A DNA stretch of 64,000 nt, from contig OX352764.1 of assembly GCA_947095585.1 (NCBI GenBank), positions 10,277,001-10,341,000 of the forward strand, read 5' to 3'. This document shows positions 49,346 through 60,129 of this stretch, one piece after another. Each line of letters opens with the position of its first letter. The stretch's first letter is position 1. The position numbers and the translations under genes were made by a program. Source of the DNA: Nephrocerus scutellatus. Taxonomy: Eukaryota; Arthropoda; Insecta; Diptera; Pipunculidae. Below the pieces are notes generated by a model that worked only from the letters and a program-made list of their open reading frames with translations, ran no database searches and had not been told where the DNA came from.

Positions 49346-49717
49346 ATATTTTCACTACAAAAACAGCGTGTAGGACGATTAATTTGCTGTATATTTGCTT
49401 ATAGTTTAAAAACTTTTTTACTTGTCTATCACTTATAGAAATAATTAAAATATCCTATGTATGACTCGTCGCCCCTAATAAACTGAAAGTAACTTTTAAT
49501 GACGCTATTCGGTAAATTTATCGACTTCATAAATGCGACTTATATTGCACTTTATTCCAAAACCATTCTTAGCTTATAGAGATGTCAGAAACCTCATATT
49601 CCTTCACAAAATCATTACGATGAAAATAGCGGTTTATTTGAGAAAATGCAGTTCGTTTTTTGTTTAAACATGTTAATGATTTTGCTTGGCCTATCTTATC
49701 GCTACTATGCTTAACCA

Positions 49718-49787
49718 TCTCACCATGTTAACCAAATTCACTGTTATCCCTTTCCACTGTTAACCCATTACACTGTTAACCCATTTA
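49718..49787. repeat. minisatellite, about four units of 16-18 bp
   Basis: Units based on CACTGTTAACCCATT occur at about 49721, 49738, 49754 and 49771. The last two are nearly identical. Confidence 0.7.
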
Positions 49788-49954
49788 GCCAACCCAGATT
49801 TAGAAATTCCTTTCTTACTCAAATTGAAATAATCCTCTCAATGACGGAATTCAGAATTGCCGTATACTGGGTCACTTTTTTGATCAGCATTAAAAGAACT
49901 GTCTTTCTATCCGCTCATTCTTTCTTTCATTCTGTTAGTTTTCTTTATTGTATG

Positions 49955-50765
49955 TACAAGAGGCTTTCATTAAGGCTAGATCTAGTGGGCGACACGAAGT
50001 CTGTGCTTCACATAAATGAGACCAAAACAAGGTTCATGATGACAACGTCGGCCAGCTGAAGATCCCATGATTAAGACAGTGGAACGCTAATTAAAAAAAG
50101 CGCAATACTATCTCGGACCAATTTTAGCAGCCAATAACAGTATGGAACCATAAATACGATTGCTTAAAGTCAACAAAGCATGATCTAGCCTTCCGTCAAA
50201 ACTCTTCAAATCCAGGAATTAAACCATGACATGCAAGCTGCTGTTGTTTAATACATTGGTTTCTCTAGTACTTAAGTATAGAGCCGAGACTCAACACTCT
50301 GACTTCTTAGCCGCGATCGAGAGGAAAGTCTCACAGTGAATTGTTCACCACGTATGTAAGATAAAATGATGAGAAGATTGTGGGCGCCGTGGCTCATTGG
50401 TTAAGTGCATGGATTTCTGAGCAGGGGGTTAGTAGTTCTAATCACAGCAAACACCAAAAGTATTTTTCACGGTGCTACCTCTTGCGAATATTATTATTAT
50501 AATTTTAAGACTACTGCTCTCTTTATTGGGTCCGATTAGCGGGACACATAGCTCGCATGAGCAAATAGTCTTTTGCGGAAGTATTTATGGGAAACGACCA
50601 CGTGGCCGGTTAAGCCTATGTTGGAAGGATAGCACAGAGCATTTAAGGATGTCAAAATGGAAAACATCGGCTCGAAATTCAGACAGGTGGAAATATGTTT
50701 TGCTCATAGTCAGGACCTGACTCCGGTTGTAGTGCCATATTATGATGATGATGGATGTGCAGCAC
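49955..50765 (+). pseudogene. RTE-like LINE remnant interrupted by a SINE
   Basis: Left part: INETKTRFMMTTSAS, then a YLGPILAANNS-like segment and LKYRAETQHSDFLAAIERKV-like thumb sequence, typical of RTE-clade reverse transcriptase. After SINE copy D comes the C-terminal part: YGKRPRGRLSLCWKDSTEHL and RWKYVLLIVRT, then GATGATGATG, as RTE elements often end in short tandem repeats. The middle is missing. There are several stops. Confidence 0.75.
50380..50500 (+). mobile_element. tRNA-derived SINE, copy D (internally deleted)
   Basis: The head GTGGGCGCCGTGGCTCATTGG carries a clear A-box (TGGCTCATTGG). GTAGTTCTAATCACAG resembles a B-box, and AAACACCAAAAGTATTTTTC is shared with copy A. It then jumps from CTACCTCTTGCG directly to an ATT tail, so the 3' domain is deleted. 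It lies between the two parts of an RTE-like LINE. Confidence 0.75.
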
Positions 50766-50769
50766 CCCA

Positions 50770-53250
50770 ATTTATCACGATCGTTCAAACTTGAAGTCTT
50801 TTATGTTCCTGAAAAAAGGAAAATATTGTTGTTGTTTTAAAATCATTAAGCAACTAAAACATTTTTATTTTACCTCAAAGAAAGCGCACAAAAAACTGTT
50901 GCTTAAGACATATAGCTGCAACTAAAAAGTCCAAGTGTAACTTTTTGTGCACCCGCTACTGTATATGCATATGCCTACGCATACACAACTTTATAACTTC
51001 GTTCTATTGCCTGTGAAACGGCGAAACGGTGGATCTTATCTAAAACGGTTAAGTTGCAAAAATTATAAAACGCCTTGACGACAACGAATTGTGTCCTCTC
51101 GTCGCGCTTTCTGATTTGCGCGTTTCGTGTGGAAATCATAAAGTTTAAAACGCCCTGCATTGTACACACACACACACTCGTGTATGTATGTAATTTTAAA
51201 CTTAACACAAATCCGTTTAAGGCCATTATACGGCCATTCAAAAGTTAAGATAACTGCGAACGGACGGCGACGAATAAAAACAAATGTCGTCGTAGAGAAT
51301 TTTATGCGAACAAATTTATGGATGTCCTTGTTGGAAAAGAAGTTACGAATATCTTTTTTTTTTTTGGTTTAAAACGTGTGCCATATTTTTATGGCTCAAT
51401 TTTTTTTTTTGCAGAGATAAGCAGAATTATAAGTTCAGGACAATCTTGCGCATATATGGAAATTACTTTGCGATTGGGGCTGTCTGCAGGATGGATTTAC
51501 GAAGTGGTTATTTATGGCGTTTACACAGTGAGGCTTTGGCTGCCTTGAATATTAAAATTCAAATTGAGAAATGTAAGATAAAAATATGAACCAATGAATT
51601 GTAAAAAGAACGGGTGAATTGTAATGAACGAGTGGATTGGAATGAACGCTTTAAAGAAACGGAAGCTGGCACGTGTTATTCAATACTTTAAGACACTTAA
51701 GACCCATCGGCTATCTCGACCACTTGAGACAATGATGAAGAAAGACAGACTTGAGTGCGCTTCTGGATTTGTTGTGTTTACTTCCTAATTTTCCACTTTG
51801 GAAATTTTAACAAAACAAAAAACAACCAACAATAATTACTGATAAGAAAACTCCATTAATTATTTCCAAAGGGGCATAGCAGACTTCCGTGCTGGGGATG
51901 GGGTTGAGGAAAACAAAAAACCAAGCCTGCGTCATTGATGCGTCCGCATTACCGCGTGCTAATGGCGTGCGCGTTGCATCCGACATCGCCTCCATTGCAG
52001 TTGAAACTTATTTTCTTCTCCCCTCTGAAAAAGCATTTTCCGATAAGAACGCTCAACATCCGCACATGATCTCATGTTGGGTTCGAACTGGCGCCGACCA
52101 GCCGTGCTCTCAGATTCTCACTATTCGCCACTTTGCTAAGTGTTTTCCCCGGACTTGACTCCCTCTATATCACGTCCATGCGATGATTCTCGACCATTCA
52201 CAATAAATAAATTGAGAACTCGTTAAAAATCCATAATCTTTCCTTTTCGTTTATGTGCTCTATTATTGCGTTCCAGATCTAGAAGAGGAATCTTTGGGGC
52301 CTTTCAAATGATTCGTCCACCACTTACACTGTGTTTTCCAAAAACCAGAACTTTTCACTTCTGCGTATCGCGTCGCAGTGGACTTAGTCACCCCTTTGAT
52401 GTACACGAGTGTACGTTCACTTCTCTGTGTGGGATATCGTATGGTAGACGGTGTTCTGGTTTTTCTTTGAATTTTCACCATCATCACCACCCCCTTCCAG
52501 TAGAAAAAAACCGTTACAACTAAAGATCGCTCGATTTCTTTAATTTAATAATTTTTTATTGCATTTTAACGATGGTAATAACATTTTGCGCCGCTCTGAT
52601 ATGTGACGCATGCAGAGGCGAAGTGAAAATCGCAGAACGATATCGCATTAGTACGTATCTCGAGTCTTCCTTTTGATCTTCAAGAGGCAATGGCGAAGCA
52701 TTATTATTTGCCGTCGTAGAATTCGTCGCTACTATAAGCAACCTGGCACATTCGATGAATCCTTTTGCTCTTGGATTTCTTTCAATTTGTTGATAAGGTC
52801 GCCCGTCAATTGTTGGTTGTTATTTTGTTGTTTTCAGGAACATAAAAGAGATTTTACGATTTAATGGAAATTTAATTAATATTCTCGGACTTTTTGCTGG
52901 CAGAATACTTAGATGACGATCTGATGATCGTGCTACTTGTGCGAGATGCAGATCGCGGCAAAATATATGACGACTTGTGAATTGACGAAAAATCGCAACA
53001 ACAATAATTCGAAAAAAGACATTTTTTTGAGATTTTAATTTAGTTGCTTTTGTAATTATATATGAGCACTTTGTCAAAGTTCAGTGATGAGTTTTTAAGC
53101 CGGAAAAATGCATTATGAGTTCCATGAAATTTTAGCAGGTAACAAGTAACAAGCAAGTAACAAATTGTTTACTAGCTAATAAGAAAGATTTACCTACACC
53201 AGACCTATAAGCAGAGCTTATTCAGAAAGTATTAATAGATTAGAAGCTTT
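50770..53250. other. intergenic, no gene recognised
   Basis: Short AC run at about 51163 and T runs near 51355 and 51402. No transposon or exon signature was detected. Confidence 0.35.
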
Positions 53251-53254
53251 TTTT

Positions 53255-54360
53255 CAAACCGTTCAATCCAAGTTGTGTTGGACGGTTGATATTCAACCCA
53301 TAAATACGGGTGTCCCGCAGGGCTGTGTTCTGTGTCCGATACTCTTTCTTATTTTCAATAACTAACTTTGGTCTAATCCAATACATTCCTTCGCTGACGA
53401 CAGTACTCTTAGCTTCTCTCGCAGGTTTACGTCTCTTCTCTTTGGTTGTGGAATTAGAACAACGTTAAATTCTGACCTTGACCGCATAGCAAAGTGGGGA
53501 GAACACATTAAAGTCGAATTTAACGCTTCCGAAACACAATGTTGTCTTCTGTCATTGAATCGAAATAGTAACCTACAGCCATTATCCATGAATGGCACTT
53601 GCATCGAGGAAACTGAGAAACTAGCAATTCTTGGTATGTCCGTCAACGACAAGCCTAGTTGGAACGACCACATTTTCAACATTGCAAACAATGCTGGGAA
53701 GTGGGATTCATCAGGAATAAGTCTGTCAAAGCAAAGGAAGATGAATGGTATGACTCGAGCTGTAAAGAGGCTTCTAGGATTAGATCCTCCTACTGAGGAA
53801 AACTGAATCAATTTCTAACGAGACGGATATGATTGCAATGGCCACTTCCGGCATGTCAAATGCGCTTACGACCAAAAATTGAGGCAAAAAATACTACAAT
53901 GTCTGAAAGGTAGTAGACATTTTTGGTCATTCGTAAAAAAAGACAAAAATACTGCCCCATTGTCGATTGCAACGCTTAAAGGCCAATGAAATATCTTGAA
54001 ACTAACGAAATCCATAGTGACCGGCAGAATGGATTTTTTGCGCAACGTTCTACTGCTGATTTGATGGTAAATCTCACCGAACTGTGAAACCGGCCTTTGT
54101 GTCAAATTGGTGAAAGCAAAGTTGTTGCAATTGATATTCCGAAGGCATTTGATAAAGTTTAGCATCAAGATCAGTTATCTTCTAGACCGCTCACATTGTT
54201 TTAGACGATTTCCAGTCTGAAATCCATCGCTTAAACGCCGGTATTCCCCGAGGGTCTGTTTTTTACCCAACACTCTTCCTAATTATTATAAATGATCTCT
54301 TGTCTGTGACTTCTAAACAAGTTCACTCTTTCGCCGATGACAGCTTTCTCAGCTTCTCAT
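53255..54360 (+). pseudogene. jockey/CR1-like LINE fragments, plus strand, rearranged
   Basis: Two pieces in non-native order. The first (about 53255-53705) has NTGVPQGCVLCPILF, HSFADDSTLSFSRRF (catalytic FADD intact), then ETEKLAILGMSVNDKPSWND and HIFNIANNAGK. The second (about 53710-54360) starts earlier in the protein: LRQKILQCLKGSRHFW, then VVAIDIPKAFDKV and a second HSFADDSFLSFSYKF. So the piece that should come first lies second, as in a tandem or rearranged insertion. Confidence 0.8.
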
Positions 54361-54424
54361 ATAAGTTTGTGAAACGTTACCTTAGAAACCCGCACAGCTA
54401 CCCTCTAAGGATTCCCCGTGATTC

Positions 54425-54830
54425 AATGTGTTGTATAAGCTGACGATTAATCAGCGTTTCCGACCTTGGAAAGTACAGATGGAAAGAGATGATGACCTTT
54501 TTTAGGTACTGGCTGAGACTAGACAAAGACTGTTTTCCCAACTCACTGTCAGGACTTTAGAAGAATAGAAGAAATGGAAATGGCTGCGCAATGGCAATGT
54601 TGGCGCCAAAGAACAACTCTTCAAAAATTTTGCAGGAATACCATCTGACCCAGCAGATTTATGAATATGTGCTGAGATTTTTGGAAACTCTTGCTACTGT
54701 ATGAATAGAAATGTAAATCCGTCCAATAGAGAAAAATGTACAGGTAAGGACAACCCGAAATTGGAAAGAATGCATTAGCTGCAAAATCCACATCAAGCAG
54801 GTTGGCCTTGTCCTTAGAGCTGCGATTGAC
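54425..54830 (-). pseudogene. jockey/CR1-like LINE fragment, minus strand
   Basis: The plus-strand text matches that at 61270-61650 in the same orientation, so the element runs minus: GTTTCC(G/A)A...CCTTGGAAAGTA, TTTAGAAGAATAGAAGAAAT / CCAGAAGAATAAAAGAAATG, and AGCAGATTTATGAATATG / AGCAGAATTATGAATGTT. It covers the region just before and into the RT fingers. It lies opposite to the pieces at its left. Confidence 0.8.
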
Positions 54831-54934
54831 GTTGTGAATGACCATTGGAATTATTCAACTGATTGGCGAAATTTTTATTTCTCTTCACCAACGACCGAAA
54901 ATGTTTACTCCTTTTGAGACATTGCAGTATTTTA

Positions 54935-55182
54935 AATATTATTCGGCGCGACAGACCATTGCGGTCCAAGGCATAGTGTTGCGCATTTATATTTTTGGAC
55001 ACAAAATGAAAGAGACCTACAATTTAAGGCCGGCTCCGAACGGCGAATTGAGAAGCTTTCCGAGACAAGTTATTAGTCTCGGAACGTTTGTCACCCATTC
55101 GCGTGAGGTGTTGTTACTGGGATACGAACACAAACCGCCTGTTCAGTAGCCCCGCGCATTTCCACTGAGCCAAGGTGCCCAC
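54935..55182 (-). mobile_element. tRNA-derived SINE, copy C (full length, with target-site duplication)
   Basis: The best copy, 248 bp. On the minus strand it starts GTGGGCACCTTGGCTCAGTG with an A-box, then TGTGTTCGTATCCCAG (B-box). GAATGGGTGACAAACGTT, CTCAATTCGCCGTTCGGAG and CCGGCCTTAAATTGTAGG follow, then CTATGCCTTGGACCGCAATG and a GCGCCGAATAATATT end. TATTTTA flanks it exactly (54928-54934 and 55183-55189). A tRNA-like head, a conserved 3' domain and a short target duplication are the marks of a SINE mobilised by a LINE. Confidence 0.88.
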
Positions 55183-55197
55183 TATTTTAGTATTTTA

Positions 55198-56648
55198 GCC
55201 TCCATTTAATACTCTTCGGTTTTCTTTCTCTTCTTTGTGCAGCTGCAGGTTCTTGTGCAATTGCAGAGTATCCTACGATTAAGAATAAAACAAGTTAACA
55301 GAATTTATTGTCTTATTCTTTTATTTCATATCATTCCATTCAAATTCCTTCAAAAGTAAAGTCGCAAATGTGAGCCATATATATTCTAAAGCTTACAGAA
55401 AATGTTTATTTTGTGTGAGACAGCTTAGCATTCTCAGTCGATTTAATAGACACAACTAGCTAAAGCCACCACCACAGATAAATTCCAACAGATAGAGATA
55501 TAAGGTGCGAACCCTTATTTATTGATCGTTTCGCATTTTGAAATCTCGACAATCGAATCGTTGCGCAGCGCATCCTCCAATTTTGCCTGTCTGCAATACG
55601 TCTGGCTGGCTGGTTGGTAAATTTATTTGCAAATCAAATGCAAGGACCTTATTGTACACTCGGATATCCTCCAAAGTGCTAGAATCGCGATTGCAAAGTT
55701 GCACTGCACTGCAGTCTGCGTCTGCACCAAGTAGGATGTTCCACAAATAATGCCCCAGGTCCAATGCAGCGTAAATGTGAATTATTATTAATCAAGGAGG
55801 ACAAAGGAGCGACCGACCGATGATGTTCGAATTGGTGGCGACTAAGGAGGCCGCTGCCTACAACAATAATTGCTCAACTATGCAGTTTCTTTTCGCTTTT
55901 CGCATGATATCGGACGCAATTGCAAACTGAAGAGTTTTCCGCCTGGCTCTTTATCACAATCGAGCGGGAAGATTGAAACCGCTTAACGCTTCTTCTTCTG
56001 GTTTAATCTCTGGTGAAGAACACTTTGTCTGCAACGGCAGAGAATGTATAGTATCTTCGATTATGATGATGTGCATGTTGTTGCGCCATCAGTGTGTGGC
56101 GAACGAACAAGTTTGTGCCGCAGCAGCAGCACCACCACCGATGATTCGCCCATTGCGATAAGGAACACATTAAAAGTCCATAAATTAATCCGATAAACAT
56201 GATTTCCCGAATGTTTTATTGACTATTGTTCATCGGGGATATAGCTGGACTGCGGTGTGGTTCAAGCTTTTGCGCGGCATATTGGCAAACTATAGGATTT
56301 AAAATGAGGTTGGAGGCTAGCTAGCTCATTATCACAAGTTCGGATGGTTCTTGGTACATGCGAGCACAGTGGGTGTGATTAAGCAATTTTTTGCAGATTT
56401 TCTTAGCATAGTCTTAACTTGTAAAGTCAGTTAAACCTTAGAGTTCATGGATTGATGTAATGCAGTTGGCCATAATCGAGAAAGCCAGAAATAAGAAGTA
56501 TGGGAGTATAGAAATGAAAATACCACCATTTTGAAATTGTAATGGGGCTTTACATTAAGAGTACCCCATTTTGTTTTTTAAATAAAACGTCTTGCAAAAA
56601 ATTTGGGGTTAAATTACTATAGATACTAACTCTGGAATAGAAAAGTGG
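55198..56648. other. intergenic, no gene recognised
   Basis: No gene or mobile-element signature was seen. A GCAGCAGCAGCACC stretch at about 56118 is not in a convincing reading frame. Confidence 0.35.
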
Positions 56649-56655
56649 ACTTGAC

Positions 56656-56940
56656 ATTGCGATAGTGTAATAATATTTGGAGCGAAAGACCGTTGTATTC
56701 TATAGTCCGTCTTCGGGACCATTCGTGTTGTGCGAGTTATATTTTTGCACACAAATTGAGTGTGTGTACCTCAATTTAAAGCTGTATACGATAGGTGTGT
56801 TAGACAAATTTTCATGACAGATGTTGCCCTCGGACGGTGTGCAGAGATTGGTAAGAGGAATTGTTGTCGAATTGAATTGAAATTGAATCGAACAGTCTTC
56901 TCAGTAGTCCTAAGTACTAACTACTAAAGCCATGGCCCCC
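56656..56940 (-). mobile_element. tRNA-derived SINE, copy F (diverged), within a mariner remnant
   Basis: The diverged copy reads GGGGGCCATGGCTTTAGTAG at its head. Its 3' part has AGCTTTAAATTGAGGTACA-like and GTGCAAAAATATAAC segments and an AATATTATTA-type end. ACTTGAC flanks it (56649-56655 and 56941-56947). The flanks rejoin a mariner transposase frame at LRG-stop-VK. Confidence 0.65.
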
Positions 56941-56942
56941 AC

Positions 56943-57140
56943 TTGACTTAGCCCCGAAGAAAAAATTCCAGAGGTTATAAATCACACGAATACGGTCCAT
57001 TTTTGGAGATAACTCGGTTATCTAACTTCGCCTTCAATAACTCGATTCTTTGGCCAGATTTTTGGCTTGTGGTGCCGTATGCTTCCAATTTATCTCAAAA
57101 ATAATCAGTCAACATTCTTCGAGGGGACCGCTGTATCTTA
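56943..57140 (-). pseudogene. mariner-like transposase C-terminal fragment
   Basis: Minus strand. MLTDYF, DKLEAYGTTSQKSGQRIELL, then KAKLDNRVISKNGPYSCDL and PLEFFLRG. The family has CDLTPLDFFLWGYVK. The motif with the second catalytic Asp is deleted, and the third Asp is Glu. Together with the N-terminal piece at 58.3-58.8 kb on the same strand it could be one element split by a later LINE insertion. Confidence 0.75.
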
Positions 57141-57229
57141 CTTTTTCGATGGGTTTGATACTTGGTAAACTCGGCAGATAAATAGGGCAATGTCTAGCAT
57201 GGGCACTGTCTTCGTATTAAGCAGCCTAG

Positions 57230-57490
57230 TCGTACTGCAGGACAGTGATGTTGCCTGGGATAGTTTCTATTCTAGGCGGCCTAAGAGAGCATGCTATTCT
57301 ACTGGATGATGTGCTGCCAGGGTTAGCTTTGTTTTGCCCAGGCACTTATACAGAGCGAACTGACGCCTTCGATGTCAGATCTCACCAAGTTCGCGTTAGT
57401 ACTACGGGAGTTGGTGTATGCCCACGGATGAGGTTGACCTCCATGGAAGTTTGCTGAGTCTGTACCAACTATTGTTTGAGAACCCAGGTT
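57230..57490 (+). repeat. interspersed repeat, second copy of the 19.6-kb family
   Basis: Aligns with the minus strand at 19560-20000. GGATAGTTTCTATTCTAGGC, GTGCTGCCAGGGT, GTCAGATCTCACCAAG and GGGAGTTG occur in the same order and spacing. It lies just left of an RTE-like fragment on the same strand and may be part of it. Confidence 0.55.
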
Positions 57491-57759
57491 TGATCTACAT
57501 AGTGGCTATTGGTTCAATAGCCAAATGCGGATAGAGCACTAGCATTGGTGCATCAGCCGCCCGTGATGTGACAAATTTCTTTGGTATGTCAGCTTCCTTC
57601 CCGATCTAACCGGTGCGATTATGTGCTCTATGTGGAGTTGCATATCTCAACCGGTTGTCGTGAACCGAAGATCGGCAGGATGTAAAATGGGTCCTGCTCT
57701 AACCGTTGAGTCAATACTCGTACATCTCTCGAGATGGACGGTTTATTGACGTAAACATT

Positions 57760-58320
57760 ATTCCTTTAACTATTTCGGGTCAATTGTAGCAGCCGATAAC
57801 AGTATTGATCAAAAGTATGCTCATGGCTGCTTAAAACCCATAATGCCTACTTTAGTCTTTTAAGACTTTTCAAATCTAGGCATTTAACAATAATATCCAA
57901 GTATATGGTTTATAAGACAATGGTCATAGCTTGCATATCAACCCGAAACTTGCGTGCAAAGCAAAAATCACTCTGACTCCATAGCTGCTTTCGAGTGGAA
58001 AGTCTTACGAAGAATGTTTGGTACGGTGGGCATTGAAGACTCCAAAGACTCTACATATAATCAACCGCGATTTCGACATCGTAAAGATAATTAAGCTCGG
58101 CAGGCTCCGGTTGCGAGTCACCTACCTCGCATAAGGGAAGAGAATCTTTGCGTTAGGATTTATTGAATACGAAAGCAATGCAGGTCAAATCAGGGCGTAG
58201 CCCAGGACGAGTTTAGAGCTTGATGACATATCGGCTATAAATCGGGTGCGGGTCCGGTAGAGAAAATTTTTACGGGAGAGCAGTACACCAATTGTAGAGG
58301 CAAATATGATGATGAATGGC
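57760..58320 (+). pseudogene. RTE-like LINE remnant, C-terminal part
   Basis: Plus strand. A QPITVLIKSMLMAA-like thumb region, then FGTVGIED-like and DFDIVKIIKLGRLRLRVTYL, which fits the RTE consensus for the C-terminal domain (DIVKRINIQRLRWLGHV). It ends near GAGGCAAATATGATGATGAA. Stops and frameshifts are frequent. Confidence 0.7.
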
Positions 58321-58324
58321 ATTT

Positions 58325-58770
58325 CGTGAATGGCTTCCGGTTTCCTCATTTTCCCCAATGTGACAATTGCTTTTTAACGAATTCGTTGAGCCATAAATGA
58401 GCCGCATCGCTTAAAATTACTTTGCAATGAAAATCGGTGTCATTATCTTACCAGTTTACGGCCCAATCACCACTTAAGTTACGTCACAGCTAAAAGTCTT
58501 GCGGCTTCAGTTCATGGGTCTAAGTGGTCTTATGCGGATGCAGGCCAGATTCTCATGCAATATTTGCCACAAAATTCGTAGAGAGATGCCCAATTTCTAA
58601 GATCGTCGCGAATCTATAAATTTGGAACCTCACTTTTAATCCTTGTTTCTTTGTCTTGTTGCGGTACGTGAACATTCCAGCAGACGTTAAATGGTTCGTT
58701 TATCAGGAGTTTTTTTTGGAGTCCTTGAGTTCGAATTAAAAAAAAACCTTAAAAAGTCAAACCATCTCAT
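58325..58770 (-). pseudogene. mariner-like transposase N-terminal fragment
   Basis: Minus strand. LGISLRTLWQILHENLACIR-like helix-turn-helix end, then DTDFHCKVILSDAAHLWLNE, followed by FVKKQLSHWGE. The family has SDEAHF: the first catalytic Asp is kept and the next Glu is Ala. Similarity stops near 58325, where the RTE-like fragment ends. Confidence 0.72.
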
Positions 58771-60110
58771 AATTAAATTGACTCATTTGTGAAAATCTTT
58801 ATTAGTGATGATTGGAAGTTATGCACCACACTTAGGACAAATTGTTACTCCAAAATATTTGATTTAAATTTTATGTGGAAATCTCTCACCTTTGTGTGAG
58901 CTTTACGTAAAACTTTATCAGCTCATTTTGACAATTTTTTGGTGGAGTTAGTTCTACAGTGCGGCGGCCATACAAATGATGTATTGCAATACCCCAAAGG
59001 CATGTAACAACTTTTCGTGCACTGTTTGGTGCAATTAAAAAAAAATCAAACTCACTGGCCGAGGTCGAGTACATTCGTATCCAACTATAACACACAAATT
59101 GCAGGCAGCAGTGCTGATTTCTTTCATTCGAAGCTACTCCCAGGATGTGTAGTGGTCGATGTCGATATGGTGCCTAAGCCGGCAAATTTTGCGGAACCGA
59201 GAACCATGTTTTCAATGCGGAGGGACGTTAGTTCGCTGATCAAATTAAGGGTGGCGATTGAAAGCAGTAAACGGATTTGACTATAAATGTATTCAATAAG
59301 CACGCGCGTAATTTCTCGCTGCACCACCAACACTCCATGCTGTGGATGGTGGTTACGGAACACGCCCCAAGGAACAATGTCCTGGTGTAAGTTTGCGAAT
59401 AAATTAATCCTTTTCTGGTCTCTCGTTCGCGTGCATGTACACTCAAGCCGATGGTTGTTGCATGCGCCGCACAGTTCATTCAAATCTGATAACGCCGTGA
59501 ATATTTTTCATTTGCGCTGCTGCGCTCGAATCTCCTTTGAGCGAGCGTCCCGTCCGCGGCGGTAATTGCGTAAAACACTTTACGCGATTATCATCTACGT
59601 GCACATACACATGCGCGCTGATGTATGAATATATTACCACAGGTACATTCATAAGGTATGTAATAGGAGCAACATTAATGCGCAAGTGGAACAAGCCGGA
59701 AAGGAAAGGGAAGGATTATCCCTTTCTTCTTCGCGATGTGTCTTGCATCTTGCATGACAATAAGAAAGCGTCAGCCATTTTATTAATTAGGCGGAACCAC
59801 GAACCATTTTCACTTCTCCTGCGATGGCTGAAATAATTGAAGACCATCGGCGGTTTAACGAATTTACGAGCTTAACGTTCTTGATTCGATTCGATTCTCA
59901 TAATTAAATTTGTTCTGCCAAGGGTCCAAGAGGAAACGTTTTTGAGTTTTTTATGTTGCTCATTGCTCACTAATTAATTAATTATAACGACCGAAATGAA
60001 TGCTGAATCCATAGTTTTTCAGGCGTATGACATTATAGATATTAGTGTCGGATCTATAGTTTTCTGGGTCTCAGAGAAGATGGGTAGGTGTGGGAAGGGG
60101 GTTGTGACGT
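58771..60110. other. intergenic, no gene recognised
   Basis: Open frames to 119 codons overlap on both strands and resemble no known protein. No transposon motif was detected. Confidence 0.35.
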
Positions 60111-60129
60111 ATGACACGATCTAGTTCGA

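Noticed and set aside
50380..50460. tRNA gene
   Set aside because: A-box and B-box are present but the cloverleaf is degenerate and the segment recurs as part of a longer repeat, so it is a SINE head.
53362..53811. 149-codon minus-strand frame
   Set aside because: It is the antisense of a plus-strand LINE reverse transcriptase.
59124..59483. 119-codon minus-strand frame with several Cys and His
   Set aside because: No known zinc-finger spacing; several other frames overlap it on both strands.
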